Shown: piece after piece, positions 29,107-38,024 of the stretch | Numbering within the stretch: the stretch's first letter is position 1 | Layout of the letters: every line of letters begins with the position of its first letter | Origin: Photobacterium obscurum | GTDB lineage: Bacteria; Pseudomonadota; Gammaproteobacteria; Enterobacterales; Vibrionaceae | DNA length: 64,000 nucleotides | Assembly (NCBI RefSeq): GCF_026191635.1 | Contig: NZ_JAKRRW010000017.1 | Coordinates: 1-64,000 of the forward strand | Reading direction: 5' to 3' | Made by a program: the position numbers and the translations under genes | The notes under the pieces: model-generated | What the model was told of the DNA's origin: nothing | Database searches by the model: none | What the model saw: the letters and a program-made list of their open reading frames with translations, nothing else

Positions 29107-31245
29107 CTAGCTATCGAAGGAACTATCACCAGCGCTATCAGCACTACCTGATAGGGTCTTTTTCAATGCGGTTACCAGATCAGAGGGACTCTTTGCTGAA
29201 TTAAGCAAATTAGCAATCGCGATATTACTGATATCATTCGATTTAAGATCGGTATTTTCCAGAATATCTTTCAAGTCTTGCGGCAAGCTTCGGCCACCGT
29301 TCATATATTCGCTCACCAGAGGGGACAAGACTTCAGATTCGGTGAAGCGGTTGTCCAGAGCCGCTGAATCGATAACGGTACGACGGATTTGTTCCATACC
29401 TTCACCACCGAACAGCTTGATGTCGGCAGCAGCCAAGGCCTGAGCCAAGGCTTTCGCACTCTCAGATGAAACTTCCTGCTGAGCAGTGATACGGGCAATC
29501 TCCAGCTCTTTCTGCTGCTGCAGCTGCATTACCCACTTGTCGTGCTCGCGGGTTTGATCATCATACTGACGAGCCGCTTCAAAGCGGGCAGTCTGCGCTT
29601 CAGCTTCCGCCAGCCCTTTGGCACGCAGTGCTTCGGCTTCCGCTTCGCCTGCCGACTGCAGTGCAAAGGCTTGTGCTTCGCCAGTTTCTTTAATCGCTAC
29701 AGCGCGCTCGCGGTCAACTTCCACGGAAGCTAGGCCAGTTGCACTGATATGCTCTTTCTCAGCCTGCGCCATACGCTCTTTCGCCGCCGCATCACGCTCT
29801 TGCTTAATGTATTCAGCTTCAGCTGCTTTCTCTTTGGCAATGTAATCAGCTTCTGCTTCCTTGGCTTTTACCGCGTATTCAGCCTCAGCAATACGCGTCT
29901 TGACCGCTAGCTCGTTCTCAGCATCGCGGGTTCGGATCTTAATTTCTGCTTCATTCTCGATCAGCAGGGTATCTGCCTTCTCTTTGGCGGCTTCTTTTTC
30001 CGCTTTCGCTGCCACGATAAGCTCAAGCTGTTTCGCTTCCGCTTCGGATTCAGCCTCTACCATCCGCACTTTTTTCTGACGGTTCACTTGCTCGGTAACA
30101 CGCAAGTTTTCAGTTTCTTCCTCTTCGCGTGCAATCTTACGTTCAATTTCAACGCGCTGAGAACGAGTTTCCGCGACCGACTTCAATGCCTCTTCCACGG
30201 TCGTTTCTTTGTCCATTTCTTTTTGTGCGACTTCCGTTTCCGTTCTTACCTTTTCCGTCTCGACAGCACGGTTTAGCTCTTCCTGCTGAATAGCCACCTG
30301 ACGCTGATTGGCAATTCGCGTCATTTCAACTTCCATGTCGACACTTTCTTTTTTCTTCGACACTTCTTCTTCAGTTTCAAGCTGTGCCAATCGAGTAATA
30401 CGCTCATATTCCTGGCGCTTTTCCTCGGCCAGTGCATGTTCCTGGGCCTTAATAATATCCACTTCGCGCTGGGTACGGGCAATACTCTCTTTTTCCTGCT
30501 TGTCTAACTGCAGGCGGTTTGCCTCGGCTTCAACATTTTTCTTTTTAATCGACGTTTGCTCATCCTGGCGGATCGCATTGGTCTCAGTATTTTTAACTGA
30601 CGTGATCGACGAGATCTTACGGATCCCTTCAACATCCAAAATATTATCCGGATCGTGCGCATCAAGGGCTGTCTGATCGACCTTATCGATAACCACATCA
30701 TAAATTTTAAATCCGTCCATCTCGCTGCCGATCACGGTGACAACAGCATCCCTAAAGGCACGGCGATTGGTAAGCAACTCTTCAAAGTTGAACTGCTTGA
30801 CGGCTGTTTTCAATGCTTCAGAAAACTTAGGCTGGAAGTGTTCCTTTAGACGATCTGGGTTTGATGCCCCAATTGTCGTAAATAGCTTGGCAACTCTAAT
30901 GATGTCGTCTTCTTCATGGTTGACACCAATATAAAAATCCACCTTTAAGTCAGCACGAATATTATCTTTGCAGTGCAGACCTTCGTATTCCTCACCTTCC
31001 TGATCCTTTCGTCCGCTGCGAATTACCGAAATCTTTTTCCGGGTAATATCCATATATTCGGCACGATTAACCACCGGCCAGACGAAGGTACCCGTTAGAG
31101 ATGCACGAGTACGATCAATACCATTGATAATTAATGCTTCCCCTTCATTACGCACTTTGCGGTAACGTGCTGTCAAAAACATTAAAATCACCAAAGCGAT
31201 TCCAATGCCAGCAAAAATAAATATCATGGTTGGAGACAAAACCAT
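29107..31245 (-). CDS. Flotillin-family (SPFH/band 7) membrane scaffold protein, YqiK-like
   Basis: The 712-residue protein has one N-terminal membrane helix (IFIFAGIGIALVILMFLTARY), an SPFH/band-7 domain (about 30-230), then about 300 residues of strongly charged Glu/Ala/Lys-rich coiled coil, and a less repetitive C-terminal tail from about residue 590. This is the layout of E. coli YqiK and bacterial flotillins, which oligomerise into membrane microdomains. AAGGAG at spacing eight supports the ATG. It is preceded by a YqiJ/NfeD-like gene, the standard partner of bacterial flotillins, and followed by the giant ATPase, suggesting that the flotillin platform anchors the rest of this operon's products at the inner membrane. 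Confidence 0.9.
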   Translation of the reverse strand: MVLSPTMIFIFAGIGIALVILMFLTARYRKVRNEGEALIINGIDRTRASLTGTFVWPVVNRAEYMDITRKKISVIRSGRKDQEGEEYEGLHCKDNIRADLKVDFYIGVNHEEDDIIRVAKLFTTIGASNPDRLKEHFQPKFSEALKTAVKQFNFEELLTNRRAFRDAVVTVIGSEMDGFKIYDVVIDKVDQTALDAHDPDNILDVEGIRKISSITSVKNTETNAIRQDEQTSIKKKNVEAEANRLQLDKQEKESIARTQREVDIIKAQEHALAEEKRQEYERITRLAQLETEEEVSKKKESVDMEVEMTRIANQRQVAIQQEELNRAVETEKVRTETEVAQKEMDKETTVEEALKSVAETRSQRVEIERKIAREEEETENLRVTEQVNRQKKVRMVEAESEAEAKQLELIVAAKAEKEAAKEKADTLLIENEAEIKIRTRDAENELAVKTRIAEAEYAVKAKEAEADYIAKEKAAEAEYIKQERDAAAKERMAQAEKEHISATGLASVEVDRERAVAIKETGEAQAFALQSAGEAEAEALRAKGLAEAEAQTARFEAARQYDDQTREHDKWVMQLQQQKELEIARITAQQEVSSESAKALAQALAAADIKLFGGEGMEQIRRTVIDSAALDNRFTESEVLSPLVSEYMNGGRSLPQDLKDILENTDLKSNDISNIAIANLLNSAKSPSDLVTALKKTLSGSADSAGDSSFDS

Positions 31246-31342
31246 CGTACAACTCCTTTGTAAACAAAATAGAATAGTGTGACTCTTAGTTAACTTAGTA
31301 TTTAAGTTAACTACGTCGTCGAAACGTCAATGACGAGAGAAT

Positions 31343-31951
31343 TTAAATCTTGGTAACGAGGTATTTATCCTGATCAGGATGCTTAGAAATGATGACGACT
31401 TCATCGCCATATTGAATGTCATTCTCTTCCTCGCTATAAACATCCAGCTGGATTTCATTAGCCCCTTGGCGAATAACAACCTCGCCGTACTGCTTAGAGA
31501 TCTGGCTACTTCTGACCACAGCCCTCATCCCCTCAAAATTAATCTTGGCAAAGGCATTCTTGGCATTGAATACCGGGCCCAACGGCTTTAGCAAAAATGC
31601 CGCGATATGCAGCGAGAGATAAAAAATCACCAGTAAGGCAACGGCAGTGACCGCATAAAAAATAATGCCACCCAATACACCGAACAGAAACTGCTGTAGG
31701 TAGTAAGTCATCACCATCGCGACAAATGTGCTGACGGTAAGCGCTACGGGCAAAGGCACTTGCGAAACGATAGGCGGCAAAAATAACTTGGCTGACCAGG
31801 CAGAATCGAGTTCAACCCCTTCGGCATCCCCCAAGCTCCCGTCTGATAAATCAAAAATCAGATCAATCAGCATTAATGCAAAAAATAAGCAGAATGGCAC
31901 TGAAAAGACAATTACCGGATAAGACATCAAAACATCAAGAAAAGCAGTCAT
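31343..31951 (-). CDS. NfeD/YqiJ-like membrane protein with OB fold
   Basis: The 202-residue product has one hydrophobic helix at residues 10-30, two or three more between about 65 and 120, and a soluble C-terminal beta-rich domain (about 135-202, for example GEVVIRQGANEIQLDVYSEE and GDEVVIISK), consistent with the OB fold of NfeD-class proteins. YqiJ and YqiK are adjacent in E. coli, and the same pairing is found here with 97 bases between the genes. It is the first gene of the five-gene operon. No good Shine-Dalgarno is visible before the ATG. The function is inferred from the partner: modulating or scaffolding the flotillin assembly. Confidence 0.82.
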   Translation of the reverse strand: MTAFLDVLMSYPVIVFSVPFCLFFALMLIDLIFDLSDGSLGDAEGVELDSAWSAKLFLPPIVSQVPLPVALTVSTFVAMVMTYYLQQFLFGVLGGIIFYAVTAVALLVIFYLSLHIAAFLLKPLGPVFNAKNAFAKINFEGMRAVVRSSQISKQYGEVVIRQGANEIQLDVYSEEENDIQYGDEVVIISKHPDQDKYLVTKI

Positions 31952-32004
31952 TCACAGACACCACAATCAATAAAACAAATACAACAAAGCCCAGCTATCC
32001 TGAC

Positions 32005-32033
32005 ATAATATGAAATTGATTAAACATCAACAA
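32005..32033 (-). promoter_or_regulatory. Candidate promoter of the flotillin/ATPase/TelA operon
   Basis: On the minus strand TTGTTG (32028-32033) and TATTAT (32005-32010) are separated by 17 bases, and the -10 box ends 54 bases upstream of the first gene's ATG. The -10 matches the consensus at five of six positions; the -35 is weaker. The rest of the 339-base interval 31952-32290 shows only the leader hairpin of the next gene. Confidence 0.4.
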
Positions 32034-32239
32034 GGTGAACGGTGTTCAGGAAGTCATTTTGCGGCTTGGCTCACACCCGATACCAGTCAATAACTGCAGG
32101 TATAGACGGCATTTGTCAGGGCTAGCATCACAGCCAAGAGATAAGAACACTCAGCCTTCGTCGAATTAGATTAAAAAACCACCAACAATAAGAGGTGCAG
32201 AAAATTTAACCACGTTGACGCAATTTAATGTTCAATTGA

Positions 32240-32264
32240 GCTGGATTTAGATATAGAATCCAGC
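32240..32264 (+). other. Hairpin in the leader of the LysE-family gene
   Basis: GCTGGATT (32240-32247) and AATCCAGC (32257-32264) form a perfect eight-base-pair stem with a nine-base loop, ending 26 bases before the ATG. No matching riboswitch class is recognised. Confidence 0.35.
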
Positions 32265-32290
32265 CCTAATTTCTGAACAGCACTGTAACA

Positions 32291-32929
32291 ATGATCGATT
32301 TCTCCATTCTTCCGGTTTACCTAACCGCTGTAGTTGCCCTTTTACTGATCCCCGGGCCAGATATGTTATTAATTGCCAGCTCAAGTTTGAGCTACGGCAA
32401 AAAGGTCGGTGTTTTCGCCAGCTTGGGGAATGCAACATCGGGAGTGGTGTTAACAATTCTTGCGGCTATGGGCGTATCAGCACTAATCGCTGTCAACCCG
32501 CTAGCGCTGCAAATACTGCGCCTTTTAGGCGGGGCCTACCTGCTAAAAATGGGCTGGGACTGCATGCGGACCAAACCGGCCGATGCACCTGATGTCGAAC
32601 AGGCTTCCGGTCTGGCAATGACGCTTTACCGCCGTGCGGTAATCAGTAACTTACTGAACCCCAAAGCACTGATTTTCTTCGTGCTGTTCCTGCCACAATT
32701 TGTCTCCGCCCAGGTTACAGCAACGTCTGGCGAGCAAATGTTAGTACTAGGCTTGCTGCTTAACGTACTAGGGTTACTCTTCAACCTGTTTCTTGTCACC
32801 ATGGTAGGTAGCCTGGGTCAACCGCTGCTAAAGAACGAGAAGTTCAGAACCAACCAGCACAAGTTTATGGGGTTAATATTCTTTGTTCTGGCGATTTGGC
32901 TATTAGCCTCACAGGTTCCTACTCCGTAA
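32291..32929 (+). CDS. LysE/RhtB-family amino-acid exporter
   Basis: The 212-residue inner-membrane protein has about six helices and the family signature LLIPGPDMLLIASSSLSYGKKVGV-like start (LIPGPD at residues 18-23), then a conserved GGAYLLKMGW near 82 and NLLNPKALIFFVLFLPQF near 120-137. LysE/RhtB proteins export amino acids or related small metabolites using the proton gradient. Homoserine/threonine or other amino acids are possible substrates, not resolvable here. It converges on the DUF1349 gene and shares a terminator with it. Confidence 0.9.
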   Translation: MIDFSILPVYLTAVVALLLIPGPDMLLIASSSLSYGKKVGVFASLGNATSGVVLTILAAMGVSALIAVNPLALQILRLLGGAYLLKMGWDCMRTKPADAPDVEQASGLAMTLYRRAVISNLLNPKALIFFVLFLPQFVSAQVTATSGEQMLVLGLLLNVLGLLFNLFLVTMVGSLGQPLLKNEKFRTNQHKFMGLIFFVLAIWLLASQVPTP

Positions 32930-32946
32930 TTGCCGAATCTGGATAC

Positions 32947-32976
32947 AAAAAAAGAGCGCACAACGCGCTCTTTTTT
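32947..32976. terminator. Bidirectional terminator shared by the LysE gene and the tre operon
   Basis: GAGCGC / GCGCTC with a five-base loop is flanked by a run of A on the left and TTTTTT on the right, so it gives a hairpin plus U-tract on both strands. It lies between the stop codons of convergent genes. Confidence 0.9.
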
Positions 32977-32981
32977 ATTCT

Positions 32982-33611
32982 TCACGTTGACCCGTTAGCA
33001 GGCCAACTGCATAACCCCAACTTGATATCGTCAAACCGTGCTACAAAACTTGAATCCTGCGGACTACAGGCATAATAGCCCACGCTGATAGGTAATGAAG
33101 CCGGTGGCGGGGGATCCACCCACCCCATCTCCCGTTTCGTTTCCCCCAACAGATGAAGATGAAACACACGCATCTGCTGATAATTCCTGCCGTCCAACGA
33201 CGATTCAATCAGGAAATCCGGTCCACGGCGACTGAGTCTAAACCACACCTCATTCACCGATGCAATATCATTACTCGCCCAGTCTGAATAGCCAAAGTTT
33301 GTCACAACACTGCCTAACCGCGACAAGTCTGAATTTTCATACTCAATAGATGCCTTGAACCAGTTGTCCTTGTTGAGATATATGACGATCCCAGCCTGGT
33401 CAAAACGCATTTTGTATTCAAAGCGAACTCTGACCGACAGGGTAAAATTCTCGTCAATGGTCGCCAGCAGCGCCGGGGCATTTTCGTTTTGAAAACCATA
33501 ATAACTGCGCTGCCAGAAATCCGTTTCAGGTTCGGTCACGATTGTCAGTTCCCCGTCGTTCACCGAAAATTGTTTTGGCCTGTTAAGCCACGTCATTGCT
33601 TCAGCATTCAT
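32982..33611 (-). CDS. DUF1349 concanavalin-like protein at the end of the tre operon
   Basis: The 209-residue soluble protein matches DUF1349 (often labelled regulation of enolase protein 1-like): WLNRPKQFSVNDGELTIVTEPETDFWQRSYYGF, then FEYKMRFDQAGIVIYLN, then ESSLDGRNYQQMRVF. The fold is a concanavalin-like beta sandwich that suggests carbohydrate binding. There is no signal peptide. AGGG before the ATG supports the start. It begins 32 bases after the treC stop on the same strand, with no terminator between, and the operon terminator lies just beyond it, so it is probably co-transcribed with treB and treC. Its role in trehalose use is inference only. Confidence 0.8.
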   Translation of the reverse strand: MNAEAMTWLNRPKQFSVNDGELTIVTEPETDFWQRSYYGFQNENAPALLATIDENFTLSVRVRFEYKMRFDQAGIVIYLNKDNWFKASIEYENSDLSRLGSVVTNFGYSDWASNDIASVNEVWFRLSRRGPDFLIESSLDGRNYQQMRVFHLHLLGETKREMGWVDPPPPASLPISVGYYACSPQDSSFVARFDDIKLGLCSWPANGST

Positions 33612-33643
33612 TACCTAATCCCTGTCAACACTGCTTGCTGCCA

Positions 33644-35320
33644 TTAACGATTAATCAGCAATACTCGGGTTTCATAAGGTTGCAAAACAAAACAGTGCGA
33701 CGGAGTTTGTTCGCTTACACCCGCGTAGTTTGACAGCACATACTCACCCTGCTCGACCGCAATGGTTTTCGGCAAAAAGCACTCAACCGCTTCGCCATAA
33801 TAGTTATTGATACAAACCAAAACCTGCGATTGTGACTCGCGCTTATAGCAGAAGAGACTGTCGTGGTCCGGCATTAAATCGGTGTAATCGCCAGTAGTGA
33901 TCACCTCTATGTCTTTGCGTAGCGCAATCAGCTGTCGGTAGAAATGAAAAACTGAATTGTCATCGGCAACGGCTTTTTCAGCATTCACTTCCGGATAGTT
34001 TTCAGCGACATCCAACCAAGGCTGTGCTTTCGAGAAACCAGCATATTGGCTGTCATTCCATTGCATCGGCGTTCTTGAGTTATCACGGGACTTCTGAGCC
34101 AAAATCGCCAGCATATCCTGCTCGCTTACACCATGCTGGTTCACCATGATGTCGTACATATTGGTGCTCTCGACATCACGGTACTGCTCAATCGAGGTAT
34201 AGCCTGGATTGGTCATCCCAATCTCTTCGCCCTGGTACACATACGGTGTGCCCTGCAGCATATGTACCGAGGTCGCCAACATTTTGGCCGACTCAACACG
34301 GTATTGCTGATCATCTCCAAGACGGCTAACAACGCGAGGCTGATCGTGGTTACACCAGAACAAAGCGCCCCAGCCTTTGCCGTTGAGCCCTTGCTGCCAG
34401 TGATTGAAAATCTGTTTTAGCTGATGAAAGTCAAACGGTGCCTTGGTCCACTTCTCGCCGTTAGGATAATCAACCTTCAAATGGTGAAAGTTAAACACCA
34501 TCGACAGCTCTTTCGCATCAAGTGAGGAATACTGCTGACAGTGCTCCAAGGTAGTTGAAGACATCTCTCCGACAGTCACAGAGCCGTACTTCTTGAATGC
34601 CGCCTCACTAATTTCCTGCAGGTATTCATGCACCCGTGGCCCATCGGTATAAAAGCGACGGCCATCGCCCAGGCAGTCGTTCGGAAAGTCTTGCTGCTTT
34701 GAAATCAGGTTTATCACATCCAAGCGGAAACCATCGACCCCTTTCTCGGCCCAGAAGCTGATCACTTCTTTGACTTCCTGACGGACCTTTGGGTTTTCCC
34801 AATTCAGATCAGCCTGCTCTTTGGCAAACAAATGAAGGTAATATTGACCGGTTGATTCATCCAGCTCCCAGGCATTTCCGCCAAACTTCGACTGCCAGTT
34901 AGTCGGCTCAGCGCCATCGACCGGGTCTTTCCAGATATAGTAATCACGGTACGGGCTATTTTTGTCACCCAGCGCTGACTGGAACCAGGCATGTTCGGTC
35001 GAGGTATGGTTAACCACGATATCCATAACAATCCGGATCCCTCTCTGATGCGCCTGTGCTAACAACTGCTCAAAATCAGCCATCGTGCCGAATTCAGGGT
35101 TAATATTGTAATAATCCGAAATGTCATAGCCATTATCGATCATCGGCGAGCAGTACACAGGCGTCAGCCAAAGCGCATCAACACCAAGTGTTTTCAGATA
35201 ATCGAGCTTTGAAATAATCCCTTTAATATCGCCCGTACCCTGACTTCCGCTATCACAAAAGCTTTTAGGATAAATCTGGTAAATAGTCGCCGTACGCCAC
35301 CACTCAAATTGCTCTTTCAT
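33644..35320 (-). CDS. treC: Trehalose-6-phosphate hydrolase (GH13)
   Basis: The cytoplasmic enzyme splits trehalose-6-phosphate, delivered by TreB, into glucose and glucose-6-phosphate. The 558-residue sequence is a GH13 alpha-amylase fold: WWRTATIYQIYPKSF at the start, DIVVNHTS, the nucleophile region GFRLDVINL, the acid region TVGEMSS and the third acid in FWCNHDQPR. E. coli TreC is 551 residues. The ATG at 35320 is chosen over an upstream one 24 codons earlier because the family begins just before WW and AGG lies before it. A small GC hairpin (CGCCG 35359-35363 with CGGCG 35372-35376) sits in the 130-base treB-treC gap and may affect relative expression. Confidence 0.95.
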   Translation of the reverse strand: MKEQFEWWRTATIYQIYPKSFCDSGSQGTGDIKGIISKLDYLKTLGVDALWLTPVYCSPMIDNGYDISDYYNINPEFGTMADFEQLLAQAHQRGIRIVMDIVVNHTSTEHAWFQSALGDKNSPYRDYYIWKDPVDGAEPTNWQSKFGGNAWELDESTGQYYLHLFAKEQADLNWENPKVRQEVKEVISFWAEKGVDGFRLDVINLISKQQDFPNDCLGDGRRFYTDGPRVHEYLQEISEAAFKKYGSVTVGEMSSTTLEHCQQYSSLDAKELSMVFNFHHLKVDYPNGEKWTKAPFDFHQLKQIFNHWQQGLNGKGWGALFWCNHDQPRVVSRLGDDQQYRVESAKMLATSVHMLQGTPYVYQGEEIGMTNPGYTSIEQYRDVESTNMYDIMVNQHGVSEQDMLAILAQKSRDNSRTPMQWNDSQYAGFSKAQPWLDVAENYPEVNAEKAVADDNSVFHFYRQLIALRKDIEVITTGDYTDLMPDHDSLFCYKRESQSQVLVCINNYYGEAVECFLPKTIAVEQGEYVLSNYAGVSEQTPSHCFVLQPYETRVLLINR

Positions 35321-35450
35321 CGTGTCTAGCCTGATATTTTGTTGAATTTTGATAAGGCCGCCGAATGATGACGGCGACCTGATAATACCCATCGAGAAAA
35401 AGATGTTGCCATTCAGCGAGCATTCTTATCTCGTTGGATATAGTTGCTTG

Positions 35451-36881
35451 TTAAGCAGTTTGAGGGGATTGCTCGATCTCGCCTTTAGCCTGTGCTCGCT
35501 TGTACATCACCAAGGTCATGGCAATTGGTACAATGATAGCCACCAGCATCGCAATCAGATAAACCATCCAGTATTGAGGTTGAATTGACAGGATCCCCGG
35601 CAGACCACCCACACCAATACCATTTGCCATTACTCCCGCGCTACCGCAGATAGCCGCAGCAATAGCAGAACCAATCATGGCGCTCAGCATCGGGAACTTA
35701 TACTTGAGGTTGATCCCGTACATCGCAGGCTCTGTTACCCCTAGGTAGGCAGAAATTGCAGCTGGAACTGAGATTTCACGCTCGTTGTCTTTTTTACTGA
35801 TCCAGATAATGCCGACGACTGCCGATGCCTGGGCAATATTTGATAGTGCGATCAACGGCCAGATTGGCGTTCCGCCCATGTCCTGCATCAACTGAAGATC
35901 GATGGCATTGGTTGTGTGGTGAACACCGGTAATGACCAAAGGTGCATACAGGAAGCCAAAAACCATCGCACCAAGGATTGCAAAATCACCAGTCATCGCG
36001 ACTTTGGCTGCATAACCAACCGCGTCACCGAGCATACGGCCGAATGGACCAATAAATGCGTGGGCAAGGATTACTGACAGAATAATTGATACAAACGGGA
36101 CAATGACCAGATACAGGTAAGCCGGAATAATGCGTTTCAAGTTGGTTTCAATCAACGCCAGCGCAATACCGGCCAGCATCGCAGGAATAACCTGGGCCTG
36201 ATAACCAACCTTTTCAATCACAAACAAACCAAAATCCCAGGTTTCCGGAACTTGCTGACCAATCAGGTAGGCATTCATTAATTGCGGTGATACCAGAGTG
36301 ACCCCCAGCACAATACCTAAAATAGGCGTCCCGCCAAGTTTCTTCACTGTCGACCAGCACACACCCACCGGCAGGAAGAAGAAAATCGCTTCACCAATCA
36401 ACCAGAGGAAAGAATGAACCGTCGCCCAGAACTGACTGATTTCTGTCAGTGTCTGGCCGTCAAACATCCGGATATCACCGATGACATTACGGAAACCAAG
36501 AATCAGACCACCGGTAATAATGGCAGGAAGCAATGGAACAAAAATTTCGGCAAGATGTGAGATTCCACGCTCAAGCAAACTCATATTCTGGCGGGCAGCG
36601 ACCTTGGCTTCTTCTTTACTGGCACCGGCACTGCCGGTCATCTCAGTTAAAACTTTATATACTTCATCAACTTCCGTGCCGATCACAACCTGAAATTGGC
36701 CAGCATTGGTGAAACACCCTTTCACCATTGGAATGTTTTCAATCTCTTTGACGTTAGCCTTGTCAGTATCGCTAAGAACAAAACGCAGGCGGGTCAAGCA
36801 GTGGCTGACGCTAGCAATGTTGTCACTGCCACCGATTAGTTCCACCAGGCTCTCGATATGCTGTCGATTAATCTTACTCAT
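35451..36881 (-). CDS. treB: PTS trehalose-specific EIIBC permease
   Basis: The 476-residue protein joins a cytoplasmic IIB domain (residues 1-85, phosphorylation site Cys28 in SHCLTRLRFVL) to a IIC membrane domain with about ten helices. The stretch MVKGCFTNAGQFQVVIGTEV is nearly identical to E. coli TreB. It takes up trehalose and phosphorylates it to trehalose-6-phosphate, receiving phosphate from a separate IIA, as no IIA domain is attached. The ATG at 36881 is preferred over the one at 36893 because GGA lies seven bases before it and E. coli TreB starts at the same MSKIN. The promoter region carries two TreR-type operators and a CRP-like site. Confidence 0.95.
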   Translation of the reverse strand: MSKINRQHIESLVELIGGSDNIASVSHCLTRLRFVLSDTDKANVKEIENIPMVKGCFTNAGQFQVVIGTEVDEVYKVLTEMTGSAGASKEEAKVAARQNMSLLERGISHLAEIFVPLLPAIITGGLILGFRNVIGDIRMFDGQTLTEISQFWATVHSFLWLIGEAIFFFLPVGVCWSTVKKLGGTPILGIVLGVTLVSPQLMNAYLIGQQVPETWDFGLFVIEKVGYQAQVIPAMLAGIALALIETNLKRIIPAYLYLVIVPFVSIILSVILAHAFIGPFGRMLGDAVGYAAKVAMTGDFAILGAMVFGFLYAPLVITGVHHTTNAIDLQLMQDMGGTPIWPLIALSNIAQASAVVGIIWISKKDNEREISVPAAISAYLGVTEPAMYGINLKYKFPMLSAMIGSAIAAAICGSAGVMANGIGVGGLPGILSIQPQYWMVYLIAMLVAIIVPIAMTLVMYKRAQAKGEIEQSPQTA

Positions 36882-36934
36882 GCCGATGTCCATGTTTGTA
36901 TTTAATAGGGAATGTCGTTATCGTTTTCTGTTTG

Positions 36935-36948
36935 TGGGAATGTTCCCA
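36935..36948. promoter_or_regulatory. TreR operator 1 (TGGGAATGTTCCCA)
   Basis: A dyad with six-base arms and a two-base centre, extendable by one base pair on each side, lies 54 bases upstream of the treB start. It is the exact reverse complement of the second site 56 bases away, which is strong evidence for a specific repressor site. LacI-family repressors such as the adjacent TreR bind this kind of palindrome. Confidence 0.75.
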
Positions 36949-36990
36949 CTCTGCGACACAAATCATGGCAAACCCAAAGCGATAAATAAA

Positions 36991-37004
36991 TGGGAACATT
37001 CCCA
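36991..37004. promoter_or_regulatory. TreR operator 2 (TGGGAACATTCCCA)
   Basis: This is the mirror copy of the first operator, centred 56 bases further upstream and only three bases from the CRP-like site. Two spaced operators would allow cooperative binding or a DNA loop by a LacI-family dimer or tetramer. Confidence 0.75.
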
Positions 37005-37007
37005 TAG

Positions 37008-37023
37008 CGTGAATCAGTTCACA
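37008..37023. promoter_or_regulatory. CRP-cAMP-like site upstream of treB
   Basis: CGTGA-N6-TCACA matches the CRP core TGTGA-N6-TCACA at nine of ten positions. It stands just upstream of operator 2, the right place for catabolite activation of the trehalose operon. Confidence 0.65.
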
Positions 37024-37076
37024 CTGTCTGGTTGTTTAATGTGCTGGCAATTGCCTATAAAATGATCTTAGAACGC

Positions 37077-38024
37077 TTACTGCAAGCTCGCCTGTTGGGT
37101 TAGGTGAGTAATCGTCTGCTGGCCACTCAATTGCTGAATAAGCAAGTTGGCAGAAGCACGCCCAGCCTGATAATAACCGGGATCGATACTGAAGGTATTG
37201 GGAAAAATAAATGAAAGGAGATCGGTGGCTCCGACACCAGAAACCTGAATATCGGTACGATTAAGCTCCTGAAGCCGTTTGGCAACCCCCATTGCCAGGG
37301 TATCACTGGCACATACAATGGCTTGGGTATCGGAGTGAATCAGCTCATCAGTTAACTGATAGGCACTTTCATGGCTAAGCTGGCCTGTCCTGTAGCGCGG
37401 TTCGATACTTGCCTGCTCGCAACACGCTTTATAGGCATTTAAACGCATTAAACCTGTTGTTTTATCACTCGGGTCAACACCAACATAGCTGATCTGACGC
37501 TTATCCTGCTCAATAAACCGGTTCATCGCCAACTCGATAATACCGGCATTGTCATAACCCACAGACGAAACTCTGTCGGTATCGACCGCAATGACGACAG
37601 CTTTATGCTCGAGAGATTCAACAGCCTGTATGTCACAGCCAGAGAAACCAAATACTATCACCCCATCAACATTACGCTTTTGCAACACGGCAAGATGTTC
37701 ATTGGTTTTCTCGGCACTGAACTGACTTTCCATGATAACGGCATCGTAACCAGCCTGATATATCACTTCCAAGATCCCACTGACCGCTTTATTCTCCGAA
37801 GGCGAGTCCAGGCGAGAAAGAATGATCCCAACCACTTTTGCACTTCCTCCGCGCATGGCCTGAGCTGATTTTGAAGGCACATAGCCCGACTCCCGGATCA
37901 CCTGCTCAACCTTTTCACGGGTTTCAGGCTTCACTTTTGGGTCATTGGTTAAAACCCGAGAGACCGTTGATTTTCCAACGCCGGCTAATTTCGCAATATC
38001 TAAAATAGTGAGCTTTTGAGTCAT
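37077..38024 (-). CDS. treR: TreR, LacI-family trehalose operon repressor
   Basis: The 315-residue protein has a LacI-type N-terminal helix-turn-helix (LTILDIAKLAGVGKSTVSRVL, with the hinge helix SAQAMRGG near 57) and a periplasmic-binding-protein-like effector domain. E. coli TreR is 315 residues and responds to trehalose-6-phosphate. It is on the same strand and directly upstream of treB, and the two palindromes in the 195-base treR-treB interval are its probable targets. No strong ribosome-binding site is visible. Whether treR is also autoregulated depends on where transcription of treB begins. Confidence 0.93.
   Translation of the reverse strand: MTQKLTILDIAKLAGVGKSTVSRVLTNDPKVKPETREKVEQVIRESGYVPSKSAQAMRGGSAKVVGIILSRLDSPSENKAVSGILEVIYQAGYDAVIMESQFSAEKTNEHLAVLQKRNVDGVIVFGFSGCDIQAVESLEHKAVVIAVDTDRVSSVGYDNAGIIELAMNRFIEQDKRQISYVGVDPSDKTTGLMRLNAYKACCEQASIEPRYRTGQLSHESAYQLTDELIHSDTQAIVCASDTLAMGVAKRLQELNRTDIQVSGVGATDLLSFIFPNTFSIDPGYYQAGRASANLLIQQLSGQQTITHLTQQASLQ

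Noticed and set aside
30308..30676. Ser-rich open frames on the strand opposite the flotillin gene (also 29618-29845 and 29861-30079)
   Set aside because: These are mirror frames of the Glu/Ala/Lys-rich coiled coil; codon bias of that region keeps the opposite frames open. No ribosome-binding sites or domain content.
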